NCBI RefSeq assembly: GCF_018130695.1
Contig: NZ_JAFCJX010000013.1
Location: 1 to 64,000 of the forward strand
From: Bradyrhizobium jicamae
GTDB lineage: Bacteria > Pseudomonadota > Alphaproteobacteria > Rhizobiales > Xanthobacteraceae
Reading direction: 5' to 3'
Length of the DNA stretch: 64,000 bases
The notes under the pieces were generated by a model. It saw nothing but the letters and a program-made list of their open reading frames with translations, made no database searches and was not told where the DNA came from. Positions 18,324-26,258 of this stretch are shown piece after piece (positions within the stretch are counted from its first letter, which is position 1; each line of letters starts with the position of its first letter). A program made the position numbers and the translations under genes.

Positions 18324-19469
18324 TCAGGCCGCTGCAACGCGATTGCGCCCCCGTGCCTTGGCTGCATAGAGCGCGCTGTCGGCGCGGGCGAGAAAACTGT
18401 CAGGGCTCTCGTTGGCACGGAGCGTCGCCACGCCCGCGGAGAACGTCGCGTTGAGGCCCGGCGAGAACGCGCTCCAGTCGAGATCGGCGATGATGGCGCG
18501 GAGCCGGTCCAGCGCGCGCGTCGCGCTCTCCTGCGACAATTCGGGCAGCACCAGCAGGAATTCCTCGCCGCCATAGCGGCCGAAGCGGTCGATGCTGCGG
18601 ATATTGGCAAACATGCTGATGGAAAACGTCCGCAGCACCTCGTCGCCGGTCGGGTGGCCAAAGGCGTCGTTGATGCGCTTGAAATGGTCGAGGTCGATCA
18701 GGGCGATCGAGCAGGGCGTGCCGCTGCGGGCGCAGCGCGCGATCTCCTCATCCAGCATCCGCATGATGCTGCGGCGATTGAAGGCGCCGGTCAGCTCGTC
18801 GAGCTCGGCGAGCTCCTCGATGCGCTTGTAGGCCTCCTTCAGCTTCAGGCCGCTCTGGTAGAGCGACTGCTGCATCGAGCTCGAGAAGATGCCGAGGAAC
18901 ATGCAGCGGCCGATCGTCAGCGCGAACACCAGCATGGTGGCGAGGCGCTCGTAGATGTTGCCGGTCGGCATCCCGATCGGCCGGTCGCTCCACAGGAACA
19001 GCGCTGCAAGGCCGGCAACCATCACGGTCCAGATCACCGCGGTCTGCCTGGCCGAGGTCCGCAGCGCGCCGAAGCCGAACACCACGAACAGGTTGCAGAG
19101 GAAGAGCACGCCGACTTCGGGGGCGAAGTAGGTGAACGCGAGCAGGTTCACCATGTTGGCGGCCGATTGCGGCGCGACCAGGTAGTGATCGCGGAAGCGC
19201 TCGTTGATGCCGAGCTCGGAGGCCAGCACATAGAGCGCGACCAGCGACAGCCCGCACAGCGCATAGGTGGTGGCGATCAGGACCGATGTTGTGCCGGCAT
19301 AGGCGTAGGTCAGCAGCACTCCGGCATCGAGCACGAAGCAGCTGCCGATCATCGACTGGATCTGGCGGCGTTGCTTCGCCCGGCGGGCCAGCCGCTCGGC
19401 GGTCAGCTTCGGGCCGGTGCCCTCCAGTTTGCCGGGGATCGGGCTGAGAAATGACGCAGCGGTGCCCAT
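18324..19469 (-). CDS. Membrane diguanylate cyclase (GGDEF)
   Basis: A 381-residue protein that makes cyclic di-GMP from two GTP. The N-terminal 220 residues contain about six hydrophobic helices forming a membrane sensor without a recognised ligand domain. The GGDEF domain begins near LAELDELTGAFNRR and has an intact active site GGEEF (residues 300-304). An inhibitory site RSID (291-294) is spaced five residues before it, so product feedback is expected. The C-terminal SFLARADSALYAAKARGRNR is also standard. The ATG at 19469 (MGTAASFLSP) is preferred over a frame starting at 19607. There is no EAL domain. Confidence 0.93.
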   Translation of the reverse strand: MGTAASFLSPIPGKLEGTGPKLTAERLARRAKQRRQIQSMIGSCFVLDAGVLLTYAYAGTTSVLIATTYALCGLSLVALYVLASELGINERFRDHYLVAPQSAANMVNLLAFTYFAPEVGVLFLCNLFVVFGFGALRTSARQTAVIWTVMVAGLAALFLWSDRPIGMPTGNIYERLATMLVFALTIGRCMFLGIFSSSMQQSLYQSGLKLKEAYKRIEELAELDELTGAFNRRSIMRMLDEEIARCARSGTPCSIALIDLDHFKRINDAFGHPTGDEVLRTFSISMFANIRSIDRFGRYGGEEFLLVLPELSQESATRALDRLRAIIADLDWSAFSPGLNATFSAGVATLRANESPDSFLARADSALYAAKARGRNRVAAA

Positions 19470-19893
19470 GGTCTCGCCAATGATGAAAATCCAGAAAAAT
19501 CTAAGTGGGAAAGCCTTTAGGTTTGGTATCTTTTGGAACCGAATCTGGTCCGTTAAATCCCTGCCATCGCACGCGTTTCGCTGGAAAAATCGTCTGGGCC
19601 GGACCACCGCAGGTGGAGACTTCGATCGGCGCCCAAGCTCTGGCTGAACAACTGGGCTGGCTTGCCGACCAACCCTTGATATGGTCGCGTTCGACCACGC
19701 GGCCTCGAAGAGAGTGTTCTAGTACTATGATACCTATTTTGAGGTCTTTTCCGGTGGCGGCTCTGTGTCGATCAGGAGGCTGTCTGTGCGCTAGATCACA
19801 CATGCAGGTAGCACATTGCCGTAATGTGAAGAATCTTACACTCGGCGTCGAACCGCGCGCCATTTCCCCCCGACCAAACTTGCGAGACGGCAA
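19470..19893. other. 424-base divergent intergenic region, nothing firm
   Basis: It lies between the diguanylate cyclase and the second ECF sigma gene and must hold both promoters. It is more AT-rich than its surroundings around 19715-19830. An imperfect palindrome, GTGAAGAATCTTACAC, lies about 60 bases before the sigma gene. I cannot assign a promoter, RNA or gene to it. Confidence 0.4.
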
Positions 19894-20463
19894 TTGAGCG
19901 CGACACAAGCGGCCTCAGACGAGGTTCTGATCGCTCGGATCGCTCAAGGCGACCGCCTCGCTATGCAGGTGCTGTACGGGCGGCACCATGTCAGGGTGTT
20001 TCGTTTCGGGCTTCGGCTCGTACGGGACGAACAGGTTGCGGAAGACCTCATCAGCGAGGTGTTCCTCGATGTGTGGCGTCAGGCCGGCAAATTCGAAGGC
20101 CGTTCCGCCGTTTCGACCTGGCTATTGGCAATCACCCGATTCAAGGCGTTGTCCGCGCTCCGGCGCCGGAAGGACGCTGAACTGGACGAAGACGCCGCAA
20201 ACGCGATCGAGGATACGTCCGACGATCCGGAAACGGTGGTCCAGAAGAAGGATACGAGTGCTGGTTTGCGTAAGTGCCTGACGGCACTGTCGGCGGAACA
20301 TCGGGAGATCGTCGATCTCGTCTACTACCACGAGAAGTCCGTGGAAGAGGTGGCGGAGATCGTCGGTATTCCGGAGAACACGGTGAAAACGCGCCTGTTC
20401 TATGCGCGCAAAAAACTTGCCGAGCTGCTCAAAGCGGCCGGCATCGAGCGAGGTTGGCCATGA
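19894..20463 (+). CDS. ECF sigma factor (sigma-24 type) of a protease operon
   Basis: A 189-residue ECF sigma factor. Region 2 spans about residues 25-95 (LVRDEQVAEDLISEVFLDVW, STWLLAITRFKALSALRRRK). Region 4 spans about 130-185 (LTALSAEHREIVDLVYYHEK, VEEVAEIVGIPENTVKTRLF). It starts at TTG, with only a weak GAGACGG ribosome site. Its stop overlaps the ATG of the next gene (ATGA at 20460-20463), so translation is coupled to its anti-sigma partner. The third gene is a subtilisin-like protease. The inducing signal is unknown; the exported protease points to envelope stress. Confidence 0.9.
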   Translation: MSATQAASDEVLIARIAQGDRLAMQVLYGRHHVRVFRFGLRLVRDEQVAEDLISEVFLDVWRQAGKFEGRSAVSTWLLAITRFKALSALRRRKDAELDEDAANAIEDTSDDPETVVQKKDTSAGLRKCLTALSAEHREIVDLVYYHEKSVEEVAEIVGIPENTVKTRLFYARKKLAELLKAAGIERGWP

Positions 20464-21155
20464 TGGCGGCGAAGAAGATGCTGGATCAAGAGCCTGGCGA
20501 TATCGAGATGCTGCTGCCCTGGCATGCGGCCGGCACGTTGAGCGCGCGTGACGCGCGCCGTGTCGAGGAAGCGCTGGCCCGCGATCCCGAACTGGCGAAA
20601 CAATACGAGGTCATCCGCGAGGAATTCGCCGAGACCATTCATCTCAACGAGAGCCTGGGTGCGCCGTCGGCGCGCGCCATGCAGAAGCTGTTTGCGGCGA
20701 TCGACGCCGAGCCGGAGCAGAAGCCCGCGGTGTCGCCCCGCGTCTCGGCGGGCATTGCCGAGTTCTTCGCGAAGCTGTCGCCGCGGACGCTGGTCTGGTC
20801 GGCAAGCCTCGGCGCGCTGGTGGTGATGCTGCAGGCCGGCGTGATCGGTGCGGTGCTGGTGAAGAACCAGACGTCGTACCAGGTCGCGTCGCTCGATGCG
20901 AAGGAACGGCCTGCCTCGATCACCCGTGATCTCACGGCTGGCGGCACGCCGACGCGGATGCTGGTTCGGTTTGCGCCGGATGCGAAGGTGTCCGACATCA
21001 CCGCGCTGCTCGATACCTATCAGGCCGCGATCATCGGCGCCAAGAACGGCATGTTCAGCCTGCAGTTCGCGGCCATGGGCAAGGATGACACCGCTGCCCT
21101 GATCGCACGGCTGCAGAAGGAAAAGATCGTCAGCTCCGCGCTGGAAACGCCGTGA
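20460..21155 (+). CDS. Membrane anti-sigma factor
   Basis: A 231-residue protein with a short cytoplasmic N-terminal domain (IEMLLPWHAAGTLSARDARR, VEEALARDPELAKQYE), the layout of ECF anti-sigma factors. It has no Cys for a zinc site. One transmembrane helix spans about residues 120-141 (TLVWSASLGALVVMLQAGVI), followed by a periplasmic domain with VRFAPDAKVSDITALLDTYQ, resembling a ferredoxin-like sensor fold. It is coupled to the sigma gene by an ATGA overlap. The protease gene follows after 22 bases. Its role is to hold the sigma factor until an envelope signal arrives, by analogy with the family. Confidence 0.8.
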   Translation: MMAAKKMLDQEPGDIEMLLPWHAAGTLSARDARRVEEALARDPELAKQYEVIREEFAETIHLNESLGAPSARAMQKLFAAIDAEPEQKPAVSPRVSAGIAEFFAKLSPRTLVWSASLGALVVMLQAGVIGAVLVKNQTSYQVASLDAKERPASITRDLTAGGTPTRMLVRFAPDAKVSDITALLDTYQAAIIGAKNGMFSLQFAAMGKDDTAALIARLQKEKIVSSALETP

Positions 21156-21177
21156 GCGGCCGCGTGGCCGTATCGAG

Positions 21178-22968
21178 TTGAAGCCGATGACACCTGATCG
21201 CCTGATATGGCGGACCTGCACCGCGGTGGCACTTGCCAGCGCGGTGTTGCCGTTTCTGTGCCTTGAAGCGACGGTGGCGCAGGCCCAGGGCTTCATGCGC
21301 TCGCCGACCATCCGCGTCGAGCCGCGTGTCAACATCGCGCCGCGCATCAATCCGAACCTCGGCCCGCGGGTCAATCCGAACGTCGCCGTAGCCGTTGGCG
21401 CCGGTGCCGGCCGGGTCGGTGTCAATGGCCGGGTCGGCGTCAATGGCTCCGTCATTGCAGCGGACCGCGGGCCGCGTGGTCCCATCGCGAGGATGGGTCC
21501 GATGACGGCGGCGCGGGTCGTGACCGCAGGGTCGGGCCTTGGCTATGTGCGCTATTCGCCCAACCTTTACCCGGTCTGCGAGTACGCCTACCGCGGTCCG
21601 GACGGCGAATGTTACAGCCGCCCCGTCGCGCTGACCGAGGACGGCGGCAACGGTAAGGGTGGTTCCGCCAAAGGCAAGTCCGGTGCTGGCCGCAACAATG
21701 GCGGCCAGGCCGCCATCAACCTGAGTGCGGTCCGCAATGAGTTCGTCGCCGAGATCGACGGTGCATTGACGGAGGCACAGGCCGATGAGCTGGCGCGGCG
21801 CCATGGTTTGACACGCGTAGCATCGCAGAATTTCCCGCTGCTGGGGGCGACGATCGGACTGTTCCGCATTGCCGACAACCGCTCGCCCGACGTCGCGCGC
21901 CGGGAATTTGCCGCCGACGGCAGCGTCCGCTCGGTGCAGCCGAACTATCGCTACATCCTGCAGGATCAAAAGGCGGTCGCAAGCGAGGGTGATCCGGCGC
22001 AGTATGCGCTGGCGCAGCTCCGCCTGCCGCAGGCGCACACGCTGGCGCATGGCATGAACGTCACCGTCGCGGTGATCGATTCCGGCATCGATACGTCGCA
22101 TCCCGAACTGGTCAACACGATCGCGGATGCATTTGACGCGCTCGGCAGCAAGGAGGGCCCGCACGTTCACGGCACCGGCATCGCGGGTGCGATCGCGGCC
22201 CATGCCAAGCTGATGGGCAGCGCGCCCGAGGTGCGGATCCTGGCGATCCGGGCCTTCGGCGCCGCTGCAAGCGGGGCCGAAAGCACCTCCTACGTCATCC
22301 TGAAGAGCCTCGACTATGCGGCGCTGCACGGCGCGCAGGTCATCAACATGAGCTTTGCCGGGCCGAAGGATAATCTGATCGAGCGCGGCGTTGCCGCGAC
22401 CGCGGCCAAGGGCATCGTGCTGGTCGCCGCCGCCGGCAATGCCGGCGCCAAATCGCCGCCGCTCTATCCCGCCGCCAATCCGAACGTCATCGCGGTGAGC
22501 GGCACCGACGCCAAGGAGAAGCTGTTCAGCGCCTCCAACCGCGGCGCCCACATCGCGATCGCGGCGCCCGGCGCCGACATCCTGCTGCCGGCGCCCGATG
22601 GCAAATACCAGATGACGTCGGGCACCTCGTTCTCGGCCGCCTATGTCAGCGGTATTGCCGCGCTGCTGCTGGAGCGCAATCCAGCATTGAAGCCGAACGA
22701 CGTGCGCGCAATCCTCACCAATACGGCGCGCGATCTCGGACCGCCCGGCCGCGACGATCAGTTCGGGGCAGGCGAGGCCGATGCCTTCGCCGCCGTCACC
22801 GCCGCGATCGGCGCGCCGGCGGTGCCGATGGCGCAGGCCGCGGACAAACCGTCGCAGCCGCCGAAGGCGCCCGACAACAGTAACACCTCCGTGAGCAGGG
22901 CGCTCGACGACTCCGCGCCTGCAATGGCGGCCGACAAATTGAACGGAAATCGCGCGGCTGCGCGGTGA
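21178..22968 (+). CDS. Exported subtilisin-like (S8) serine protease
   Basis: A 596-residue secreted or periplasmic protease. A signal peptide ends near ATVAQAQ. A stretch of Arg/Asn/Pro/Val pseudo-repeats (PRVNIAPRINPNLGPRVNPN) follows, then an inhibitor-like propeptide (about 180-265), then the S8 domain with a complete triad: Asp301 (AVIDSGID), His331 (HVHGTGIAG) and Ser484 (SGTSFSAAY). The C-terminal 70 residues are Pro/Ala-rich. Numbering is from the TTG at 21178; an ATG nine bases downstream is equally plausible. It is the third gene of the sigma / anti-sigma operon and may be both regulon member and effector, which is inferred. Confidence 0.9.
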   Translation: MKPMTPDRLIWRTCTAVALASAVLPFLCLEATVAQAQGFMRSPTIRVEPRVNIAPRINPNLGPRVNPNVAVAVGAGAGRVGVNGRVGVNGSVIAADRGPRGPIARMGPMTAARVVTAGSGLGYVRYSPNLYPVCEYAYRGPDGECYSRPVALTEDGGNGKGGSAKGKSGAGRNNGGQAAINLSAVRNEFVAEIDGALTEAQADELARRHGLTRVASQNFPLLGATIGLFRIADNRSPDVARREFAADGSVRSVQPNYRYILQDQKAVASEGDPAQYALAQLRLPQAHTLAHGMNVTVAVIDSGIDTSHPELVNTIADAFDALGSKEGPHVHGTGIAGAIAAHAKLMGSAPEVRILAIRAFGAAASGAESTSYVILKSLDYAALHGAQVINMSFAGPKDNLIERGVAATAAKGIVLVAAAGNAGAKSPPLYPAANPNVIAVSGTDAKEKLFSASNRGAHIAIAAPGADILLPAPDGKYQMTSGTSFSAAYVSGIAALLLERNPALKPNDVRAILTNTARDLGPPGRDDQFGAGEADAFAAVTAAIGAPAVPMAQAADKPSQPPKAPDNSNTSVSRALDDSAPAMAADKLNGNRAAAR

Positions 22969-23075
22969 TTTTCGCGGGTTCGACGCCCGAATGGACGTTC
23001 TGGAACCGCGACAAAAAAGTTAAAAAAATCGACCGCCGTTTTGAACGTCCCGCCGGGCTGTCGCGACTTATGAAT

Positions 23076-23183
23076 GTGGGAGCGGTTATCCCTCCCCATC
23101 AGCTGTATCAGGCGCGAGCGCCCATCCACCCCAAGCGCCCATATGGCTTTGACCCGTCCGGTTGTCCCCCCGGACGGGTCTTT
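23076..23183 (+). ncRNA. Candidate structured small RNA with intrinsic terminator
   Basis: Three stems occur in a row without a coding frame. GGGAG pairs with CTCCC near 23078-23096. GGCG-CGAG-CGCC (23111-23122) is a perfect tetraloop stem. The 11-base terminator stem at 23151-23180 is followed by TTTC. The first stem carries CCCTCCCC, able to pair with Shine-Dalgarno sequences, a feature of many alphaproteobacterial small RNAs. A TTGAAC element at 23041 could be the -35. The alternative is the 3' end of the protease mRNA. The 5' end is approximate. Confidence 0.5.
23151..23180 (+). terminator. Rho-independent terminator
   Basis: GACCCGTCCGG (23151-23161) pairs perfectly with CCGGACGGGTC (23170-23180), followed by TTTCATTT. 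It is the clearest intrinsic terminator in the window. It ends the candidate small RNA and also any read-through from the protease operon. Confidence 0.85.
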
Positions 23184-23464
23184 CATTTCCGGGGTCTGCT
23201 TTCTGAATATCGGCTGCTTTGGTGACGTCGCCTGCGTGATGGCAGCGTGCCGACGGCATGTCGCGTCGCGATCCCGCGGCAGCTCCCGGTTGTGGACAAC
23301 GCGGACTCCTCCGTAGTGATGCGGACTTCTTTCGTCGGCGCGACGCGATTAAGAATTTAGTTAGACTTCGTTAACCTTTTCCACAGAATATCTCTGTCAC
23401 GTCCAGTTGATTCGTCCCGGTTCGGTTGCGTCTGCGTCCGTCTCTTTTCAAGCGGGCAGGTTGA
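23184..23464 (+). promoter_or_regulatory. AT-rich upstream region of the TIGR03809-like gene
   Basis: TTTTCCACA (23377-23385) fits the DnaA-box consensus TTWTNCACA. A weaker TTGTGGACAA sits at 23290-23299. TTAAG and TTAACC half-sites lie between, but none forms a proper CtrA TTAA-N7-TTAA pair. It probably contains the promoter of the 23465 gene. No gene or RNA is evident. Confidence 0.3.
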
Positions 23465-23953
23465 ATGACACATCGGACCGACGCGGCGGCCAAAGGCCGT
23501 GAGATCGTTGCACGCTGGTGCAATCTCGCAGAGCAACGGCTGGACCACCTCACGGAACTCTTCGAATCCGGGCGCTGGCGCCGCTACCACACGGAGCACG
23601 CCTTCCTCGAAAACATCCGGGAAGCCAAGGAGGCGGTCGAAACCTGGCGCGACCTGCTGGCGCGCGAGGCCTCGCTCGATAATTCGCCGATCGACCTGTC
23701 CTGGCTCGGTCGCGGCAAGCCGCTGCCGAAATACCCACAACCCGCGCGCAAGCCGGAGCCGGTGATCCTGGCCGAGGCCGCGATGAGCGCCGTCACCGCC
23801 GCGCTCGAGACCGTTGCTGCCGTTCTGGAAGAGCCCGCTGTCATGATCGATGCTCCGGCGCTGGATGCCCCCGCGCCGGACGTCGAACCGCTCAAGGTGC
23901 TGGACCTCGCGGCGATGCAGGCGCGGTATCCGCTGCTGCGCAGCTCGCTTTAA
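23465..23953 (+). CDS. TIGR03809-like conserved Rhizobiales protein
   Basis: A 162-residue soluble protein of unknown function. The first 95 residues are the conserved part: RWCNLAEQRLDHLTELFESG, WRRYHTEHAFLENIREAKEA, then PIDLSWLGRGKPLPKYP. The rest is an Ala/Pro/Val-rich linker with a short conserved tail (LDLAAMQARYPLLRSSL). It appears to be the TIGR03809 family, whose members sit beside TIGR03808 genes, and a TIGR03808-like gene does lie next to it on the opposite strand. Family names are from memory of the motif and neighbourhood. Confidence 0.7.
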   Translation: MTHRTDAAAKGREIVARWCNLAEQRLDHLTELFESGRWRRYHTEHAFLENIREAKEAVETWRDLLAREASLDNSPIDLSWLGRGKPLPKYPQPARKPEPVILAEAAMSAVTAALETVAAVLEEPAVMIDAPALDAPAPDVEPLKVLDLAAMQARYPLLRSSL

Positions 23954-23964
23954 GTCGTTTCCTT

Positions 23965-24013
23965 GAGCATGACCTTATCGGAAAACCGCTGCACACTTTT
24001 CCGGGTCATGCTC
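23965..24013. repeat. Genus-typical 49-base palindromic repeat
   Basis: GAGCATGACC (23965-23974) is the exact complement of GGTCATGCTC (24004-24013), with CGGAAAA and TTTTCCG forming an inner stem. I recognise this as a very common Bradyrhizobium/Rhodopseudomonas intergenic repeat. It lies between two convergent genes and touches the stop codon of the minus-strand one, where it can act as a terminator. Confidence 0.85.
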
Positions 24014-25371
24014 TAGCGCCGGACCGCGTTCGACCCCACCATCAACTGGGCAAACTGCTGGGCACCGCCGGCCGAAAGGTCGGTGGTGACGGCGCGTGCG
24101 TGATCGAGCCCGACCACCGCGCCGCGCGGCGTCTCCGAGATCATGTTGTTGTTGACCAGCGCGGTGCCGGCGCCCGGCACCACCGAGACGCCGATCCCGA
24201 CAAAGGCCTTGCGGATCACATTGCCGGTGATCGCGACATCGCGCAGATACTTGCCCCAGCCGGCGACGATGCCGTAGGACGGCGCATTCTCGATCACGTT
24301 GCCGGTCACCGACGTATCAGCCTCGATATAGATGCCGACACCGGCGTCGTCATCAGGCGCGGTGCCGATCGGCCGCTTCGGCAGCAAATTGCGGATGATG
24401 TTGCCCTGGACCACCGCGATGCGGCCGCCCTCGTTGAAATTGCAGACGGAGACGCCGACGGCGGCGCCATCGACCGTATTGCTGGCGATCACGGCGCCCT
24501 CGAACGAGAACTCCGAATAGAGCGCGACCTCGCGGACATTGGTGACACTGTTGTCGGTGATGTGGATGTTGGAGGCCGAATTGCCGCGCACCGCCGAATA
24601 GTCGCAGTTCTTGATGCGGTTGCCGCGCACGATCACATTGCCGGCGCGGAAGGCGTTGATGGCGTTGCCGTACTGGCCGGAGCCGCCGGGCCCGGCCTTG
24701 ATGTCCTCGATCCGGTTGTCGGCCACGATGGTGCCGTCATCGCCGATTGCGGTGCGCAGGATCTCGATGCCGTTGTCGTTGGTGCCCTTGATGGTGTTGC
24801 GCGACACGATCAGGCCGAGCGCGTCGAACGAGACCAACGCGGTGGTCGCGATATCCGTGAAGATGTTGTTGCTGACGTCGCCCGACACCTGCTCGAACCA
24901 GATGCCGTTGCCGCCGCTGCCGGCGAATTCGCAATCGGTGATGCGGATATCGCGGCCGGACAGGCAGTGCACGAGGCCGCGCCGCGTCGGCAGCGGCACG
25001 CCGCCGCCATCGAGCGTGAGGCCGGAGAGCCCGATGCCGCCGGCGCCTTCGCCCGACAACATCGACATTCCGCCGTTGAACACGAGCTTCGTGGCGCCGC
25101 GGACGCCGATCAGCTGGCTGCCGCCGGAGAGCCGCAACAGGCCGGTGCGATAGACGCCCGGCGGCAGCACCAGCGGCACCTGCGCCCGCGCAGCCTCGTC
25201 GATCGCGCGCTGCAGGTTCTTGGTCTGGTCATCGGAACTGCCGGGACGGATGCCATACTGCGTGACGTCGCGGCCGAGCGTGCCGGCAAGCGCGGCGTCA
25301 GGCGCGAGCGCGAGTGCGCCGGCAACGCCGGCGGCGGAAGCTCCAATCAGGCGGCGGCGATTGACATCCAT
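24013..25371 (-). CDS. Tat-exported parallel beta-helix repeat protein (TIGR03808-like)
   Basis: A 452-residue protein. Residues 1-30 are a twin-arginine signal (NRRRLIGASAAGVAGALALA). An N-terminal pectate-lyase-like cap (GVYRTGLLRLSGGSQLIGV) follows, then roughly ten right-handed beta-helix turns of the form G-N-x-I-x-x-x-x-x-G-I (VIRGNRIKNCDYSAVRG is one example in its general shape). It resembles the TIGR03808 'RR plus repeat' family. No catalytic residues can be named; polysaccharide binding or cleavage is possible. The convergent TIGR03809-like neighbour is the usual companion. Confidence 0.8.
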   Translation of the reverse strand: MDVNRRRLIGASAAGVAGALALAPDAALAGTLGRDVTQYGIRPGSSDDQTKNLQRAIDEAARAQVPLVLPPGVYRTGLLRLSGGSQLIGVRGATKLVFNGGMSMLSGEGAGGIGLSGLTLDGGGVPLPTRRGLVHCLSGRDIRITDCEFAGSGGNGIWFEQVSGDVSNNIFTDIATTALVSFDALGLIVSRNTIKGTNDNGIEILRTAIGDDGTIVADNRIEDIKAGPGGSGQYGNAINAFRAGNVIVRGNRIKNCDYSAVRGNSASNIHITDNSVTNVREVALYSEFSFEGAVIASNTVDGAAVGVSVCNFNEGGRIAVVQGNIIRNLLPKRPIGTAPDDDAGVGIYIEADTSVTGNVIENAPSYGIVAGWGKYLRDVAITGNVIRKAFVGIGVSVVPGAGTALVNNNMISETPRGAVVGLDHARAVTTDLSAGGAQQFAQLMVGSNAVRR

Positions 25372-25613
25372 GATGCATGGCCCTCGCTAAAGCGCGATGA
25401 GACGTCATCGTACGTAGCGCGGAAATGGGGCGCGGCATGGTGAATGCGCTGAAGGAACCGGACGATTATTGGCAGTAGGGTTAATCGCGCGTGCAACATC
25501 GGCTTTCGCCGCACCGGCGGATTCAAAAATCTGAAAAACAACCCCATGCACAGTAGCCGTCAAAGCCTGGGACGCCGCATGACCGTCGCGCGTCGGGCCA
25601 GCCGGCGCGTCGC

Positions 25614-26258
25614 TCACGCCAGCGCGGCCTGCCGCGTCAACTTCACCATTTCCAGCAGCATGGCCTCGCCGGCATCGACGAGGTGCTCCAGCGTGATCGA
25701 CTGGCCGCGACGGGGCGTGCCGTCATGCGCGAGCGGGGGAACGTGGATGAATTGCGCGAGGCGCAGGCCATCGTCGCGGTTGACGGCTTCGATCGCGCGC
25801 CAGCTCAGATAGTTGCAGAGATAGGCGCCGGCATCGCGCGACAGCCGCGCATCGATCCCGGTCGCGAGTGCGGCGCGCAGCAGTCTTTCGGTATGTGGCC
25901 CGAACAGCCGCGCATCGGCGCCTTCGACGATCAGTCCCTTGCGCGCGACCTGGCGGCCGGCATCGGGAAAACGCGTGGTGACGGCATTACGGGCGCGGGC
26001 TTCGATCCGCAGATATTCGGTGCGGCCGGCGAGGCCGAACATCAACAGCGCCTGCGGGCGATGCTTTGCGAGCAGCTCCGGCAACTCGCGGTCGACGGTC
26101 GCATAGGTGACGTGGAAGATGTGGCTTGCGAACTCGACGCCGTCGAAGGCCGGGCGGCGCAGCTGCGTCAGCCGCTTCACCAGCGGCATGGTCGGGTTGA
26201 ACGGCGCGCCGGGAAACGGCCCGAAGCCGGTGACGAGGATGCGCAGCTTCCCGCTCAT
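25614..26258 (-). CDS. pcp: Pyroglutamyl-peptidase I (C15)
   Basis: A 214-residue cytoplasmic cysteine peptidase that removes N-terminal pyroglutamate. The family opening ILVTGFGPFPGAPFNPT is present. The catalytic triad is visible: Glu86 (LRIEARARN), Cys148 (AGAYLCNYLSW) and His172 (FIHVPP), close to the canonical positions 81/144/168. The ATG at 26258 overlaps the meaB stop as ATGA, so the two are translationally coupled and cotranscribed. The link to methylmalonyl-CoA metabolism is not obvious and may be only positional. There is about 240 bases of unassigned sequence downstream of 25371. Confidence 0.93.
   Translation of the reverse strand: MSGKLRILVTGFGPFPGAPFNPTMPLVKRLTQLRRPAFDGVEFASHIFHVTYATVDRELPELLAKHRPQALLMFGLAGRTEYLRIEARARNAVTTRFPDAGRQVARKGLIVEGADARLFGPHTERLLRAALATGIDARLSRDAGAYLCNYLSWRAIEAVNRDDGLRLAQFIHVPPLAHDGTPRRGQSITLEHLVDAGEAMLLEMVKLTRQAALA

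Noticed and set aside
23345..23376. Possible CtrA site (TTAAG, TTAG, TTAACC) before the TIGR03809-like gene
   Set aside because: Spacing between half-sites is six or more than seven bases, or the second half is degenerate. It does not meet TTAA-N7-TTAA.
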